The position numbers were made by a program, and so were the translations under genes. Source: Pseudarthrobacter sp. GA104 (GTDB lineage: Bacteria; Actinomycetota; Actinomycetes; Actinomycetales; Micrococcaceae). From it: a stretch of 64,000 nt of DNA. The stretch spans positions 4,464,001-4,528,000 of the forward strand of contig NZ_WOWL01000001.1 of assembly GCF_009741265.1 (NCBI RefSeq), in the 5' to 3' direction. Positions 57,534 to 64,000 of this stretch are shown here, piece by piece; the first letter of the stretch is position 1, and every line of letters starts with the position of its first letter. The notes beneath the pieces were generated by a model. The model saw nothing but the letters and a program-made list of their open reading frames with translations, made no database searches and had not been told where the DNA came from.

Positions 57534-58700
57534 CTACCGGTTTTGGCCCTGCCGGCGTGTATCGGGCCGCCGGGGTTTTCCAGTAACGGCGGCCAGGACC
57601 GCGTCCTGGGAAAGAAGCCCGGTGACCTTGCCGTTGTGGTCCACCACGGCGTAGTGCCGCCCTTCGAGCTGGGAGAGGAACTGGAGCAGCTCCTGTCCTT
57701 TCGACCATTCGGGAACGTAAGCTCCCGGTGCGAGGGCGAAGGAAACAGCCGTGATGGGGGTGGAAGCCGCAGCGTGCGCAGGGACAGAGGACAGGGCGGC
57801 GGCATCCACCACTCCCTCCGGCCGGCCGTCCGGCCCGCAAACCACCAGTGACAGGGCACCGGCACCCTCGTGCCGGAGGGCTTCCTCCACCGTTGCCGTG
57901 GCAGGCAGCCCGGTAGCCGGCGTCGACAGCCCTGCGGCGCTGACAAGGTGGAGCCGTCCCCGGAGGGTTCCCTGCTGGATGGACGCCGAGGCACCCACCC
58001 AGAGGAAGCTGGCCACCAGGACCGTGATCATCAGCAGGCTGAAGTCGGGCGACTTTCCGGCCAGCAGGGGCCGCGCAACGAACCAATAGCAGATGACGAC
58101 GACGATGATGCGGCCGCCCCACCCGGCGGCCACAGTGCCTTTTGCCTGGCTACCGGTTGCCTTCCATACGGCGGATTCGACCAGCCGTCCACCGTCAAGG
58201 GGAAGTCCCGGGAGCACGTTGAAGACGCTAATCAGGAAGTTCGCCCACATGAAAATGTTGATCAGGATTTCGGCAACGCTGCCCAGGGCCACTGTGCCGA
58301 GCACCAGCCAGGCGCCCGCGGCCAGGACGAAATTCGCGGCGGGCCCGGCCAGGGCCACCAGGACTGACCGTCCCGGCGTCGCGGTAAAGCTCTCGAACTG
58401 GGTATGCCCGCCCCAGAGGTTGAGCACGATCTTCTGGGTCGGCCAGCCGTAGATTCTCGCTGTCAGTGCGTGGGCGAGCTCGTGGACCAATACCGAGATG
58501 AGGAGCAGGACGGCGTAGGCGAACGCCACAATGTATGCGCTGGCACCAAGGGCGGGGTTCTCCTGGCCCAGGACAGGGCCATACACGATCACGGTGAAGG
58601 CGGCGATGACGAACCACGAATAGGCGAGCACCACTGGAACTCCGGCAATCCTGCCCAGCGGGATGCCCTCGCGCCGGACCGGCGCACTGGTTTCAGCCAC
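57534..58700 (-). CDS. Site-2 protease family (M50) metallopeptidase with CBS domains
   Basis: 388 residues, about six membrane helices. The zinc motif HELAH is at residues 73-77 and the third-ligand motif LPLDGGRLVES is near 160, the Rip3/SpoIVFB-like layout. The C-terminal ~140 residues hold a CBS pair (TVEEALRHEGAGALSLVVCGPDGRPEGVVDAAAL; GRHYAVVDHNGKVTGLLSQDAVLAAV). Substrate unknown. GTG at 58700 overlaps the HAD gene stop by 8 nt and has GGAG 8 nt upstream; the longer frame is chance. Confidence 0.88.
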   Translation of the reverse strand: MAETSAPVRREGIPLGRIAGVPVVLAYSWFVIAAFTVIVYGPVLGQENPALGASAYIVAFAYAVLLLISVLVHELAHALTARIYGWPTQKIVLNLWGGHTQFESFTATPGRSVLVALAGPAANFVLAAGAWLVLGTVALGSVAEILINIFMWANFLISVFNVLPGLPLDGGRLVESAVWKATGSQAKGTVAAGWGGRIIVVVICYWFVARPLLAGKSPDFSLLMITVLVASFLWVGASASIQQGTLRGRLHLVSAAGLSTPATGLPATATVEEALRHEGAGALSLVVCGPDGRPEGVVDAAALSSVPAHAAASTPITAVSFALAPGAYVPEWSKGQELLQFLSQLEGRHYAVVDHNGKVTGLLSQDAVLAAVTGKPRRPDTRRQGQNR

Positions 58701-59436
58701 CGGAGATCTCCGGCGAGCGGGCAGGCGCAGATGAGGACCCCAGGAGCTCAGGGCCGGCCAGGACCAGGGATTCAAGGTCCGTCACGGAGCGGCCGGACAG
58801 TGAGTCCCAGAGCGTGTACCGATCATCCTCGGGAAGCGGGACGATGTGCGGAATAGCCACGGTTGCCACGCCGGACGCCACGGCTGCCGCCACGCCCGGG
58901 GCTGAGTCCTCCAGCGCGACGCAGTGATGGATGGCCAGCTCCGGGTCCGAGTCCTGAAGCCATTCGACGGCGGTCAGGTAGGCCTCGGGGTGCGGCTTGC
59001 CCTGCGCCACAGTGTCCCCGGTGACCAGGACTTCAAAGTACGGCCGCGGAAGGCTGGCAACAACCTGGCGGGCCAGCGGCCCCTCGGACATGGTGACCAG
59101 GGCGCAGCGGACCCCTGCGAGGTGAAGCTCCTCGAGGAGTTCGCGCGCACCGGGCCGCCATGGCACCTGGCGTTGCACGCTGCTCACGACGGCCCCGGTC
59201 AGGGTGTCGATGATTTCGCGTATTTCAAGGTCCACGCCGGCCTCCTGCAGGATGCCGGCGGAAAAGGTCAGCGACTGCCCGACCAACTGCATGGCCTGTT
59301 CATGGGACCAGGTGCCGCCGTGGGCTTCCACCAGTGCGTGTTCGGCAGCAATCCAGTACGGCTCCGTGTCAACAATCGTGCCGTCCATGTCCCACAGGAC
59401 GGCTTTGAGCGGGGAACTGTCAGCTGGAAATCGCAT
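58693..59436 (-). CDS. HAD-superfamily phosphatase
   Basis: 247 residues. Haloacid dehalogenase fold with motif I VLWDMDGTIVDTEPYW (nucleophile Asp), a helical cap (about 20-85), motif II ALVTMSEG, and motif III/IV GKPHPEAYLTA and VALEDSAPGVAAAVASG. Matches the beta-phosphoglucomutase/sugar-phosphatase branch. Substrate unknown. ATG is 6 nt after TAGACT, leaderless. Upstream partner of the site-2 protease. Confidence 0.9.
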   Translation of the reverse strand: MRFPADSSPLKAVLWDMDGTIVDTEPYWIAAEHALVEAHGGTWSHEQAMQLVGQSLTFSAGILQEAGVDLEIREIIDTLTGAVVSSVQRQVPWRPGARELLEELHLAGVRCALVTMSEGPLARQVVASLPRPYFEVLVTGDTVAQGKPHPEAYLTAVEWLQDSDPELAIHHCVALEDSAPGVAAAVASGVATVAIPHIVPLPEDDRYTLWDSLSGRSVTDLESLVLAGPELLGSSSAPARSPEISGG

Positions 59437-59442
59437 GTCCTC

Positions 59443-59448
59443 AGTCTA
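59443..59448 (-). promoter_or_regulatory. -10 element of the HAD phosphatase gene
   Basis: TAGACT on the minus strand, 6 nt before ATG at 59436. The intervening GAGGAC is too close to serve as a Shine-Dalgarno. Confidence 0.55.
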
Positions 59449-59575
59449 CGGGGACAGCCCGGACGCAGGCTGACGGCTACGCCTTCGGCGAATATCGGGC
59501 TCGTTCGCGCTACCGACCCTGCTTTCGGCGGATTTTGCGGCGCTTCATTCAATGCACAGCTGCGGTCCTTGGACG

Positions 59576-59581
59576 TAGGGT
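59576..59581 (+). promoter_or_regulatory. -10 element of the PAC2 gene
   Basis: TAGGGT, 6 nt before ATG at 59588; leaderless geometry. Confidence 0.55.
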
Positions 59582-59587
59582 GAAGAA

Positions 59588-60487
59588 ATGAATAGCTTCG
59601 AGGGAGACACCGCCGAACCGGGTGCCGGACCCGAGCGGTTCCTGCAGCCGGTCGCTGACGGACAGCGCGTAACAGTGATGCTTGCCGCCTTTGAAGGCTG
59701 GAACGACGCCGGAGAAGCGGCAAGCGATTCGTTGCGCTACCTGAACAAACTGTGGGGCGGCAAGAAGGTGGCGTCCATCGACGCGGACGAGTATTACGAC
59801 TTCCAGTTCACGCGGCCCACCGTGCGCCGGAATGCTGCCGGTGAACGCAAGATAAAGTGGCCCTCCACGAGGATCTACAAGGCCAGCGCACCGGATTCGA
59901 ACGTGGACGTCATTTTTGTCCAGGGGACTGAACCGTCCTACAAGTGGCGTGCCTACACGGCCGAACTCCTGGTGCACGCTGAAGCGCTGAATGTTGACTA
60001 TGTCGTCCTGGTCGGGGCGCTGCTGGCGGATGTTCCGCACAGCAGGCCCATCCCGGTCAGCACTTCTTCTGACGACGCCCCCCTGCGGGAGCGCATGAAC
60101 CTGGAGGCTTCGCAGTATGAAGGCCCGGTGGGAATCGTCGGCGTGCTCTCGGAGGTCGCCCTGCTGGCAGGAATTCCCACCGTCTCGCTCTGGGCCGCGG
60201 TCCCCCACTACGTTGCCCAGGCGCCGTCACCGAAAGCCCAGCTGGCGCTCCTGCACCGCATCGAGGAACTGCTCCAGGTGCCGTTGGACACGCATGAGCT
60301 GGCAGAGGAGGCGGACGCCTGGGAACGGGGTGTGGACGAACTGGCCACGGAAGATCCCGAAATCGCCGCCTATGTCCGGCAGCTTGAGGAGGCAAAGGAC
60401 ACGGCGGACCTGCCCGAGGCCACCGGCGAGTCGATTGCCCGCGAGTTTGAGCGCTATCTCAAGCGGCGGGGCCAGGACCGGCCCTGA
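59588..60487 (+). CDS. PAC2 family protein
   Basis: 299 residues. PAC2 domain, related to the archaeal/eukaryotic proteasome-assembly chaperone 2: VTVMLAAFEGWNDAGEAASDSLRYLNKLWGGKKVASIDADEYYDFQFTRPTV, then VDVIFVQGTEPSYKWRAYTAELLVHAEALNVDYVVLVGALLADVPHSRPIPV. The actinobacterial role is unknown; it lies 3 kb from the proteasome genes, but that alone is not evidence for a shared function. The C-terminal ~60 residues are helical and acidic. ATG 6 nt after TAGGGT, leaderless. Confidence 0.88.
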   Translation: MNSFEGDTAEPGAGPERFLQPVADGQRVTVMLAAFEGWNDAGEAASDSLRYLNKLWGGKKVASIDADEYYDFQFTRPTVRRNAAGERKIKWPSTRIYKASAPDSNVDVIFVQGTEPSYKWRAYTAELLVHAEALNVDYVVLVGALLADVPHSRPIPVSTSSDDAPLRERMNLEASQYEGPVGIVGVLSEVALLAGIPTVSLWAAVPHYVAQAPSPKAQLALLHRIEELLQVPLDTHELAEEADAWERGVDELATEDPEIAAYVRQLEEAKDTADLPEATGESIAREFERYLKRRGQDRP

Positions 60488-60496
60488 ACGGGCAGC

Positions 60497-61774
60497 CTAG
60501 AGAACCACACCAAGCAGGGCGTCCACCGCGTCCTTGACCATTGCCTGGTCTACGGGACTTGCCGGGCCGGCGTCGTGGTTGGCCTGCTCCGCCCAGCGGG
60601 ACACGGCCGCGACGGCAGCCGGGGCATTCAAGTCGGCAGCCAGAGCTTCCCGCATCTCGGCAACAAGCGGGACGGCAGACCCCTTGGGAGCGCGGCCCAG
60701 CGCCCGGCGCCACGCGGCCAGGGTGGCCTTGGCTTCCAGGAACCCTTCATCCGTCCAGGACCAGTCGGAGCGGTAGTGGTGGGCAAGGATGCCAAGGCGG
60801 ATGGCGGCAGGGTCCTCCCCCGCTGCCCGAAGTTTCGACACCAGGACCAGGTTTCCCTTGGATTTGCTCATCTTCTCGCCGTCCAGGCCCACCATGCCTG
60901 CATGGGCGTAGTGCCTGGCAAGTGGAACACCGGCAAGGGAATACGCGTGGCCGGCACCCATCTCGTGGTGCGGGAAGATCAGGTCCGAGCCGCCGCCCTG
61001 AACGGTGAAGGGCGAGGGCAGGTACTTTTGCGCGATCACGGTGCACTCAATGTGCCAGCCGGGCCGGCCCGCACCCAGGCTGCCGCCGGGCCAGCTTGGC
61101 TCGCCTTCCCGTGCCACCCGCCACAGCAGCGGATCAAGTGCCTGCCGCTTTCCTGCCCGCCCGGGATCGCCGCCGCGTTCCGCGAACAGCTCAAGCATCT
61201 CGCTTTCCGCCAATCCGGAGATGCATCCCAGGGTCCACGCGTCCGGTGCCACGGAGTGCTTTCCGGCCGCTTCGACGTCGTAATAAACGTCCCCGTCAGG
61301 CTCGCCGTTGGTGCCCTGCACTTTGTAGGCCAGCCCGAGGCTGACCAGCCGTTCCACCTCCGGAACTATCAGGCCGATGGATTCCACGGCACCCACGTAG
61401 TGGTCCGGAGCGAGCACGTTGAGGGCTTCCATGTCCGTCTGGAAAAGCTCAATCTGGCTGGCGGCGAGCTCCCGCCAGTCAACGCCTCTGGCCGTGGCGC
61501 GTTCCAGGAGCGGATCGTCCACGTCCGTGACGTTCTGCACGTAGTCAACCTCGTGGCCGGCGTCCCGCCAGGCCCTGTTCAGGAGGTCAAAGGCCACGTA
61601 GCTGGCGGCGTGGCCCATGTGGGTGGCGTCGTACGGCGTGATGCCGCAGACGTACATCGAGGGGCGTCCCTCATTCTCCAGGGCAACTTCACGGCCTGCC
61701 GCCGTGTCGAACAGCCGGAGGGCGGGCATGCTTCCGGGCACGTCGGGAACGGGGCGGGATTTCCAGGATTTCAC
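60497..61774 (-). CDS. mshC: Cysteine--glucosaminyl-inositol ligase MshC (mycothiol synthesis)
   Basis: 425 residues. Joins cysteine to GlcN-inositol in mycothiol synthesis. Class I CysRS-like fold with the zinc/cysteine site MYVCGITPYDATHMGHAASYVAFDLLNR (HIGH-type motif THMGH) and KMSKSKGNLVLVSKL. A shorter C-terminal domain than CysRS separates it from cysteinyl-tRNA synthetase. Its presence shows mycothiol chemistry. GTG at 61774 is 6 nt after TAGGCT and is read as leaderless, giving it a promoter of its own just after uppP. Confidence 0.94.
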   Translation of the reverse strand: MKSWKSRPVPDVPGSMPALRLFDTAAGREVALENEGRPSMYVCGITPYDATHMGHAASYVAFDLLNRAWRDAGHEVDYVQNVTDVDDPLLERATARGVDWRELAASQIELFQTDMEALNVLAPDHYVGAVESIGLIVPEVERLVSLGLAYKVQGTNGEPDGDVYYDVEAAGKHSVAPDAWTLGCISGLAESEMLELFAERGGDPGRAGKRQALDPLLWRVAREGEPSWPGGSLGAGRPGWHIECTVIAQKYLPSPFTVQGGGSDLIFPHHEMGAGHAYSLAGVPLARHYAHAGMVGLDGEKMSKSKGNLVLVSKLRAAGEDPAAIRLGILAHHYRSDWSWTDEGFLEAKATLAAWRRALGRAPKGSAVPLVAEMREALAADLNAPAAVAAVSRWAEQANHDAGPASPVDQAMVKDAVDALLGVVL

Positions 61775-61780
61775 ACGCCA

Positions 61781-61786
61781 AGCCTA
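61781..61786 (-). promoter_or_regulatory. -10 element of mshC
   Basis: TAGGCT on the minus strand, 6 nt before GTG at 61774, inside the 15-nt gap after uppP. Confidence 0.5.
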
Positions 61787-61789
61787 GTG

Positions 61790-62623
61790 CTAGGCGCTGA
61801 TGACATTGAAACCGAGCAGGAGGTACAGGGCCAGGCCCAGGAAGATCCGGTACCAGACGAACAGCCGGTAGCTGCGGGTGGAAACGAACTTCAGGAACCA
61901 GCCGATGATGATGTAGCCCACCACCAGGGCGATGACGGTGGCAAGCGCGGTTTCCGGCAGGCCGTAGGGGCCGGTGATTCCTTCCTTGGACACCGTCTTG
62001 TACAGCTGGAAGAGGCCGCTGCCAAAAACCGCCGGAATGGCCAGCAGGAAGGAGTACCGTGCGGCCGCTTCCCGGGTGTACCCCATCAGGAGGCCGGCGG
62101 TGATGGTGCCGCCGGACCGGGACACACCGGGGATCAGCGCCATGGCCTGGGCGAAGCCGTAGAGGATGCCGTGCTTGTACGTCAGCCGGGTCAGGTCGCG
62201 TTCCTGCCTCCCTACTGCGTCGGCGACCGCCAGGATCAAACCGAAGACAATCAGCATGGTGGCGACGATCCACATGCTGCGGAGCACCGATTCGATCTGG
62301 TCCTGGAACAGCAGTCCCAGGATAACGATGGGGAGGCTGCCCAGGATGACAAGCCAGCCCATCCGGGCATCCGGGTCCTGCCGGGAGACTTTTCCGGTAA
62401 GCGAACCGGCCCATGCCTTGACGATCCGGACGATGTCCCGCCAGAAATAGATGAGCACCGCCGTCTCGGTTCCCAGCTGGGTGATGGCGGTGAAAGCAGC
62501 GCCGGGATCCTCGGCATTGGGCAGGAACTGCCCCACAATCCGCAGATGCGCGCTCGATGAAATCGGAAGGAATTCCGTCAGTCCCTGCACTAGGCCCAGC
62601 AGGGCCGCCTCAAACCAGTTCAC
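61790..62623 (-). CDS. uppP: Undecaprenyl-diphosphatase UppP (BacA family)
   Basis: 277 residues, about eight membrane helices. Recycles the undecaprenyl carrier by removing one phosphate; also a bacitracin-resistance factor. Visible are the two active-site segments GLTEFLPISSSAHLRI and IPGVSRSGGTITAGL. GTG at 62623 is 6 nt after TAGGGT, leaderless. Upstream of mshC on the same strand; divergent from the aldo/keto reductase. Confidence 0.95.
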   Translation of the reverse strand: MNWFEAALLGLVQGLTEFLPISSSAHLRIVGQFLPNAEDPGAAFTAITQLGTETAVLIYFWRDIVRIVKAWAGSLTGKVSRQDPDARMGWLVILGSLPIVILGLLFQDQIESVLRSMWIVATMLIVFGLILAVADAVGRQERDLTRLTYKHGILYGFAQAMALIPGVSRSGGTITAGLLMGYTREAAARYSFLLAIPAVFGSGLFQLYKTVSKEGITGPYGLPETALATVIALVVGYIIIGWFLKFVSTRSYRLFVWYRIFLGLALYLLLGFNVISA

Positions 62624-62629
62624 GCTAAG

Positions 62630-62635
62630 ACCCTA
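62630..62635 (-). promoter_or_regulatory. -10 element of uppP
   Basis: TAGGGT on the minus strand, 6 nt before GTG at 62623. Confidence 0.55.
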
Positions 62636-62662
62636 CGTCATGGGCAGCGCCGGTTCTGCCCG

Positions 62663-62668
62663 TAAGCT
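62663..62668 (+). promoter_or_regulatory. -10 element of the aldo/keto reductase gene
   Basis: TAAGCT, 7 nt before ATG at 62676; divergent from the uppP promoter 27 nt away. Confidence 0.55.
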
Positions 62669-62675
62669 TGCTGCT

Positions 62676-63611
62676 ATGCAGCAGCGTTACGTCGGCAACA
62701 GTGGATTGCGGGTTTCCGCCCTTTCCCTCGGCACCATGTCCTGGGCCGGCGAAACGGACGAACAGGACGCCTCTGAGTTGCTGCGCACCTTTCTAAACGC
62801 CGGCGGCCGGCACGTCGATACCGCCGCCTCCTACGCGGACGGGCGCTCGGAGGCGATGATCGGCTCCATGCTGGGCGACGTCGTGGCCCGGACGGAGGTT
62901 TCCATCTCCACCAAAGCGGGAATGACGACGCCGGATGGCCGGCTCGGCGTGGACACGTCGCGTAATGCGATGCTCACCGGACTGGAAGCGAGCCTCGCCA
63001 GGCTGGGCACCGACTATGTGGACATCTGGTTCGCGCAGGCCTGGGACCGTAATGTGCCGTTGGACGAGACGCTGTCAGCTTTGGAATTTGCTGTCCGTAC
63101 CGGCCGTGCGCGGTATGTGGGGGTCTCCAACTTCAACGGCTGGCAGGCGGCGAAGGCCGCAGCCATCGCCGGCTTCCCCCTTGTCGCCGCGCAGGCGGAG
63201 TATTCGTTCCTGCAGCGCAGGCCGGAAGCCGAACTGATCCCTGCCGTCGAGGACGCCGGCATGGGCCTGATGGCGTGGGCGCCGCTTGGCCGCGGCGTGC
63301 TCACGGGCAAGTTTCGCGGCAGCATCCCCTCCGGATCAAGGGCTGCCTCCGCAACCGAAGCCGGGTACGTTGAGCCGTACCTGGAGGAGCAGCCGTCCCG
63401 GACGGTGGAAGCTGTTTGCATGGCAGCCAAAGGCCTGGGCCGGACTCCGCAGGACGTTGCCCTCAGTTGGCTTCTGTCGCAGCACGGCGTAGCAACCGCC
63501 ATTGTGGGCCCGCGGACGCCGGCCCAGCTGAAGGAACTGGTGGATGCCCAGCTCTCGCCGCTGCCGCCGGAAATTGCCCGGGCCCTGGAGGATGTGTCAG
63601 CCCCGCACTAG
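62676..63611 (+). CDS. Aldo/keto reductase
   Basis: 311 residues, NADPH-dependent TIM-barrel oxidoreductase. Visible are the Asp-Tyr region RHVDTAASYADGRSEAMIGSML, the lysine in STKAGM, VGVSNFNGWQAAKAAAIAGFPLVAAQAEYSFLQR, and the C-terminal cofactor site VALSWLLSQHGVATAIVGPRTPAQLKELV. Closest in outline to the general-stress AKR11/YhdN-type branch; the usual downstream His is not clear. Substrate unknown. ATG 7 nt after TAAGCT, leaderless; the long upstream frame is chance. Confidence 0.9.
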   Translation: MQQRYVGNSGLRVSALSLGTMSWAGETDEQDASELLRTFLNAGGRHVDTAASYADGRSEAMIGSMLGDVVARTEVSISTKAGMTTPDGRLGVDTSRNAMLTGLEASLARLGTDYVDIWFAQAWDRNVPLDETLSALEFAVRTGRARYVGVSNFNGWQAAKAAAIAGFPLVAAQAEYSFLQRRPEAELIPAVEDAGMGLMAWAPLGRGVLTGKFRGSIPSGSRAASATEAGYVEPYLEEQPSRTVEAVCMAAKGLGRTPQDVALSWLLSQHGVATAIVGPRTPAQLKELVDAQLSPLPPEIARALEDVSAPH

Positions 63612-63621
63612 GTCCGCGGTC

Positions 63622-63888
63622 CTACTCCTGGACGATTTCCAGGTCCTCGTCGTCGTCCACGTCGCTTTCCTCGTCCTCTTCGTCCTCGTCATCAAAGACC
63701 TGGAGCGGCGTGACCTCGTTGTAGGCCTCATAGAGTGCGTCTTCGTAAACTTCGAAGGCGTCTGCAACTGCAAAGAATGCCGCCTCCACGGAGGGATCAC
63801 CGTCTCCGCGGCGGTTGGATGCTGCTATAAGGTGTTCTTCCAAAGCGGTGGTCAAGGACTGAAGCGCGACACGCGGATCGATGCTCAT
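63622..63888 (-). CDS. Small acidic hypothetical protein
   Basis: 88 residues. A helical N-terminal part (VALQSLTTALEEHLIAASNRRGDGDPSVEAAFFAVADAFEVYEDALYEAYNEVTPL) precedes a run of Asp/Glu covering about 20 residues near the C-terminus (VFDDEDEEDEESD and on). No domain recognised; the acidic tail could mimic nucleic acid or bind a basic partner, but that is speculation. ATG with TAACGT 6 nt upstream, leaderless. Convergent with the aldo/keto reductase. Confidence 0.8.
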   Translation of the reverse strand: MSIDPRVALQSLTTALEEHLIAASNRRGDGDPSVEAAFFAVADAFEVYEDALYEAYNEVTPLQVFDDEDEEDEESDVDDDEDLEIVQE

Positions 63889-63894
63889 GACTTC

Positions 63895-63900
63895 ACGTTA
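63895..63900 (-). promoter_or_regulatory. -10 element of the acidic protein gene
   Basis: TAACGT on the minus strand, 6 nt before ATG at 63888. Confidence 0.5.
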
Positions 63901-63928
63901 GCCGGAAAAGGACGAGAATGGAGGGCAA

Positions 63929-64000
63929 ATGAAGGAACAATTTCTCACCAGTTCGGTCCAGCGGGAACGGGACTATTTGAGGCAGTACGAGTACCTCGTA
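63929..64000 (+). CDS. Start of an unidentified gene, cut by the window end
   Basis: The frame from ATG at 63929 is open to the end of the window (24 codons, MKEQFLTSSVQRERDYLRQY and on). GGAGGG lies 3-4 nt upstream, which supports a real start. The hydrophilic helical beginning gives no family; too short to assign. Confidence 0.55.
   Translation, partial: MKEQFLTSSVQRERDYLRQYEYLV

Noticed and set aside
60575..62560. 661-codon plus-strand frame opposite mshC and uppP
   Set aside because: It spans two well-supported opposite-strand genes and has shadow-like composition.
1..64000. tRNA genes, rRNA, CRISPR arrays, insertion sequences, prophage or conjugative genes
   Set aside because: Intergenic gaps were read on both strands; none shows a cloverleaf, regularly spaced repeats, transposase motifs or phage proteins. 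The dif-like site has no nearby recombinase gene.

Overview
The window is high-GC DNA from an actinobacterium, most likely an Arthrobacter/Pseudarthrobacter-type member of the Micrococcaceae. The markers are a complete Pup-proteasome locus (pup, prcB, prcA, dop, arc, pafA), PafB and PafC fused in one protein, the mycothiol ligase MshC, a diheme QcrC and cytochrome bc1-aa3 branch, RbpA, and many leaderless promoters of the TANNNT type. No rRNA, tRNA, CRISPR array, insertion sequence or prophage was seen.

Layout. 0-12 kb: ybeY (partial), a CBS-domain membrane protein, era, an LCP cell-wall ligase, an M13 peptidase, leuA behind a four-leucine leader peptide with an attenuator-like hairpin, recO-uppS, and two tandem alpha/beta hydrolases. 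12-27 kb: pyrD, a DUF3043 protein, an M20 peptidase, a HesB-type Fe-S protein, ctaC-ctaD-ctaF, HPr facing a DasR-like GntR regulator with a dre-type operator between them, the ctaE-qcrC-qcrA-qcrB operon, trpD, an orphan Lrp/AsnC sensor domain, a DUF3054 protein and a VOC protein. 27-31.4 kb: a looser accessory stretch with a tiny membrane protein, a SARP-like regulator, a PGAP1-like hydrolase, a frameshifted pseudogene and a 28-bp sequence matching the actinobacterial dif consensus (31337-31364). 31.5-38.9 kb: a type III polyketide synthase-methyltransferase-flavin monooxygenase operon, peptide deformylase, an RlmA-type rRNA methyltransferase, NfeD-SPFH, and rbpA behind two promoters, one of SigR/SigH type. 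38.9-64 kb: mostly minus-strand housekeeping genes: polyprenol-phosphate mannose synthase, an amidohydrolase, a HelY helicase, tatC-tatA, PafBC, two FKBP isomerases, the Pup-proteasome locus, trmI, a site-2 protease, a HAD phosphatase, PAC2, mshC, uppP and an aldo/keto reductase.

How it fits together. Genes left of the dif-like site lean to the plus strand and genes right of it to the minus strand, as expected if two replichores meet there; the bc1-aa3, proteasome and era-recO loci also lie in the terminus half of the M. tuberculosis chromosome. Respiration (ctaC/D/F plus ctaE-qcrCAB), protein turnover (Pup-proteasome, PafBC), envelope lipid carriers (uppS, uppP, polyprenol-P-mannose) and thiol/redox stress (mshC, SigR-type rbpA promoter) are the main functional groups. 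At least eighteen start codons sit 6-7 nt after a -10-like hexamer, which indicates leaderless transcripts, and this fixes many start choices.
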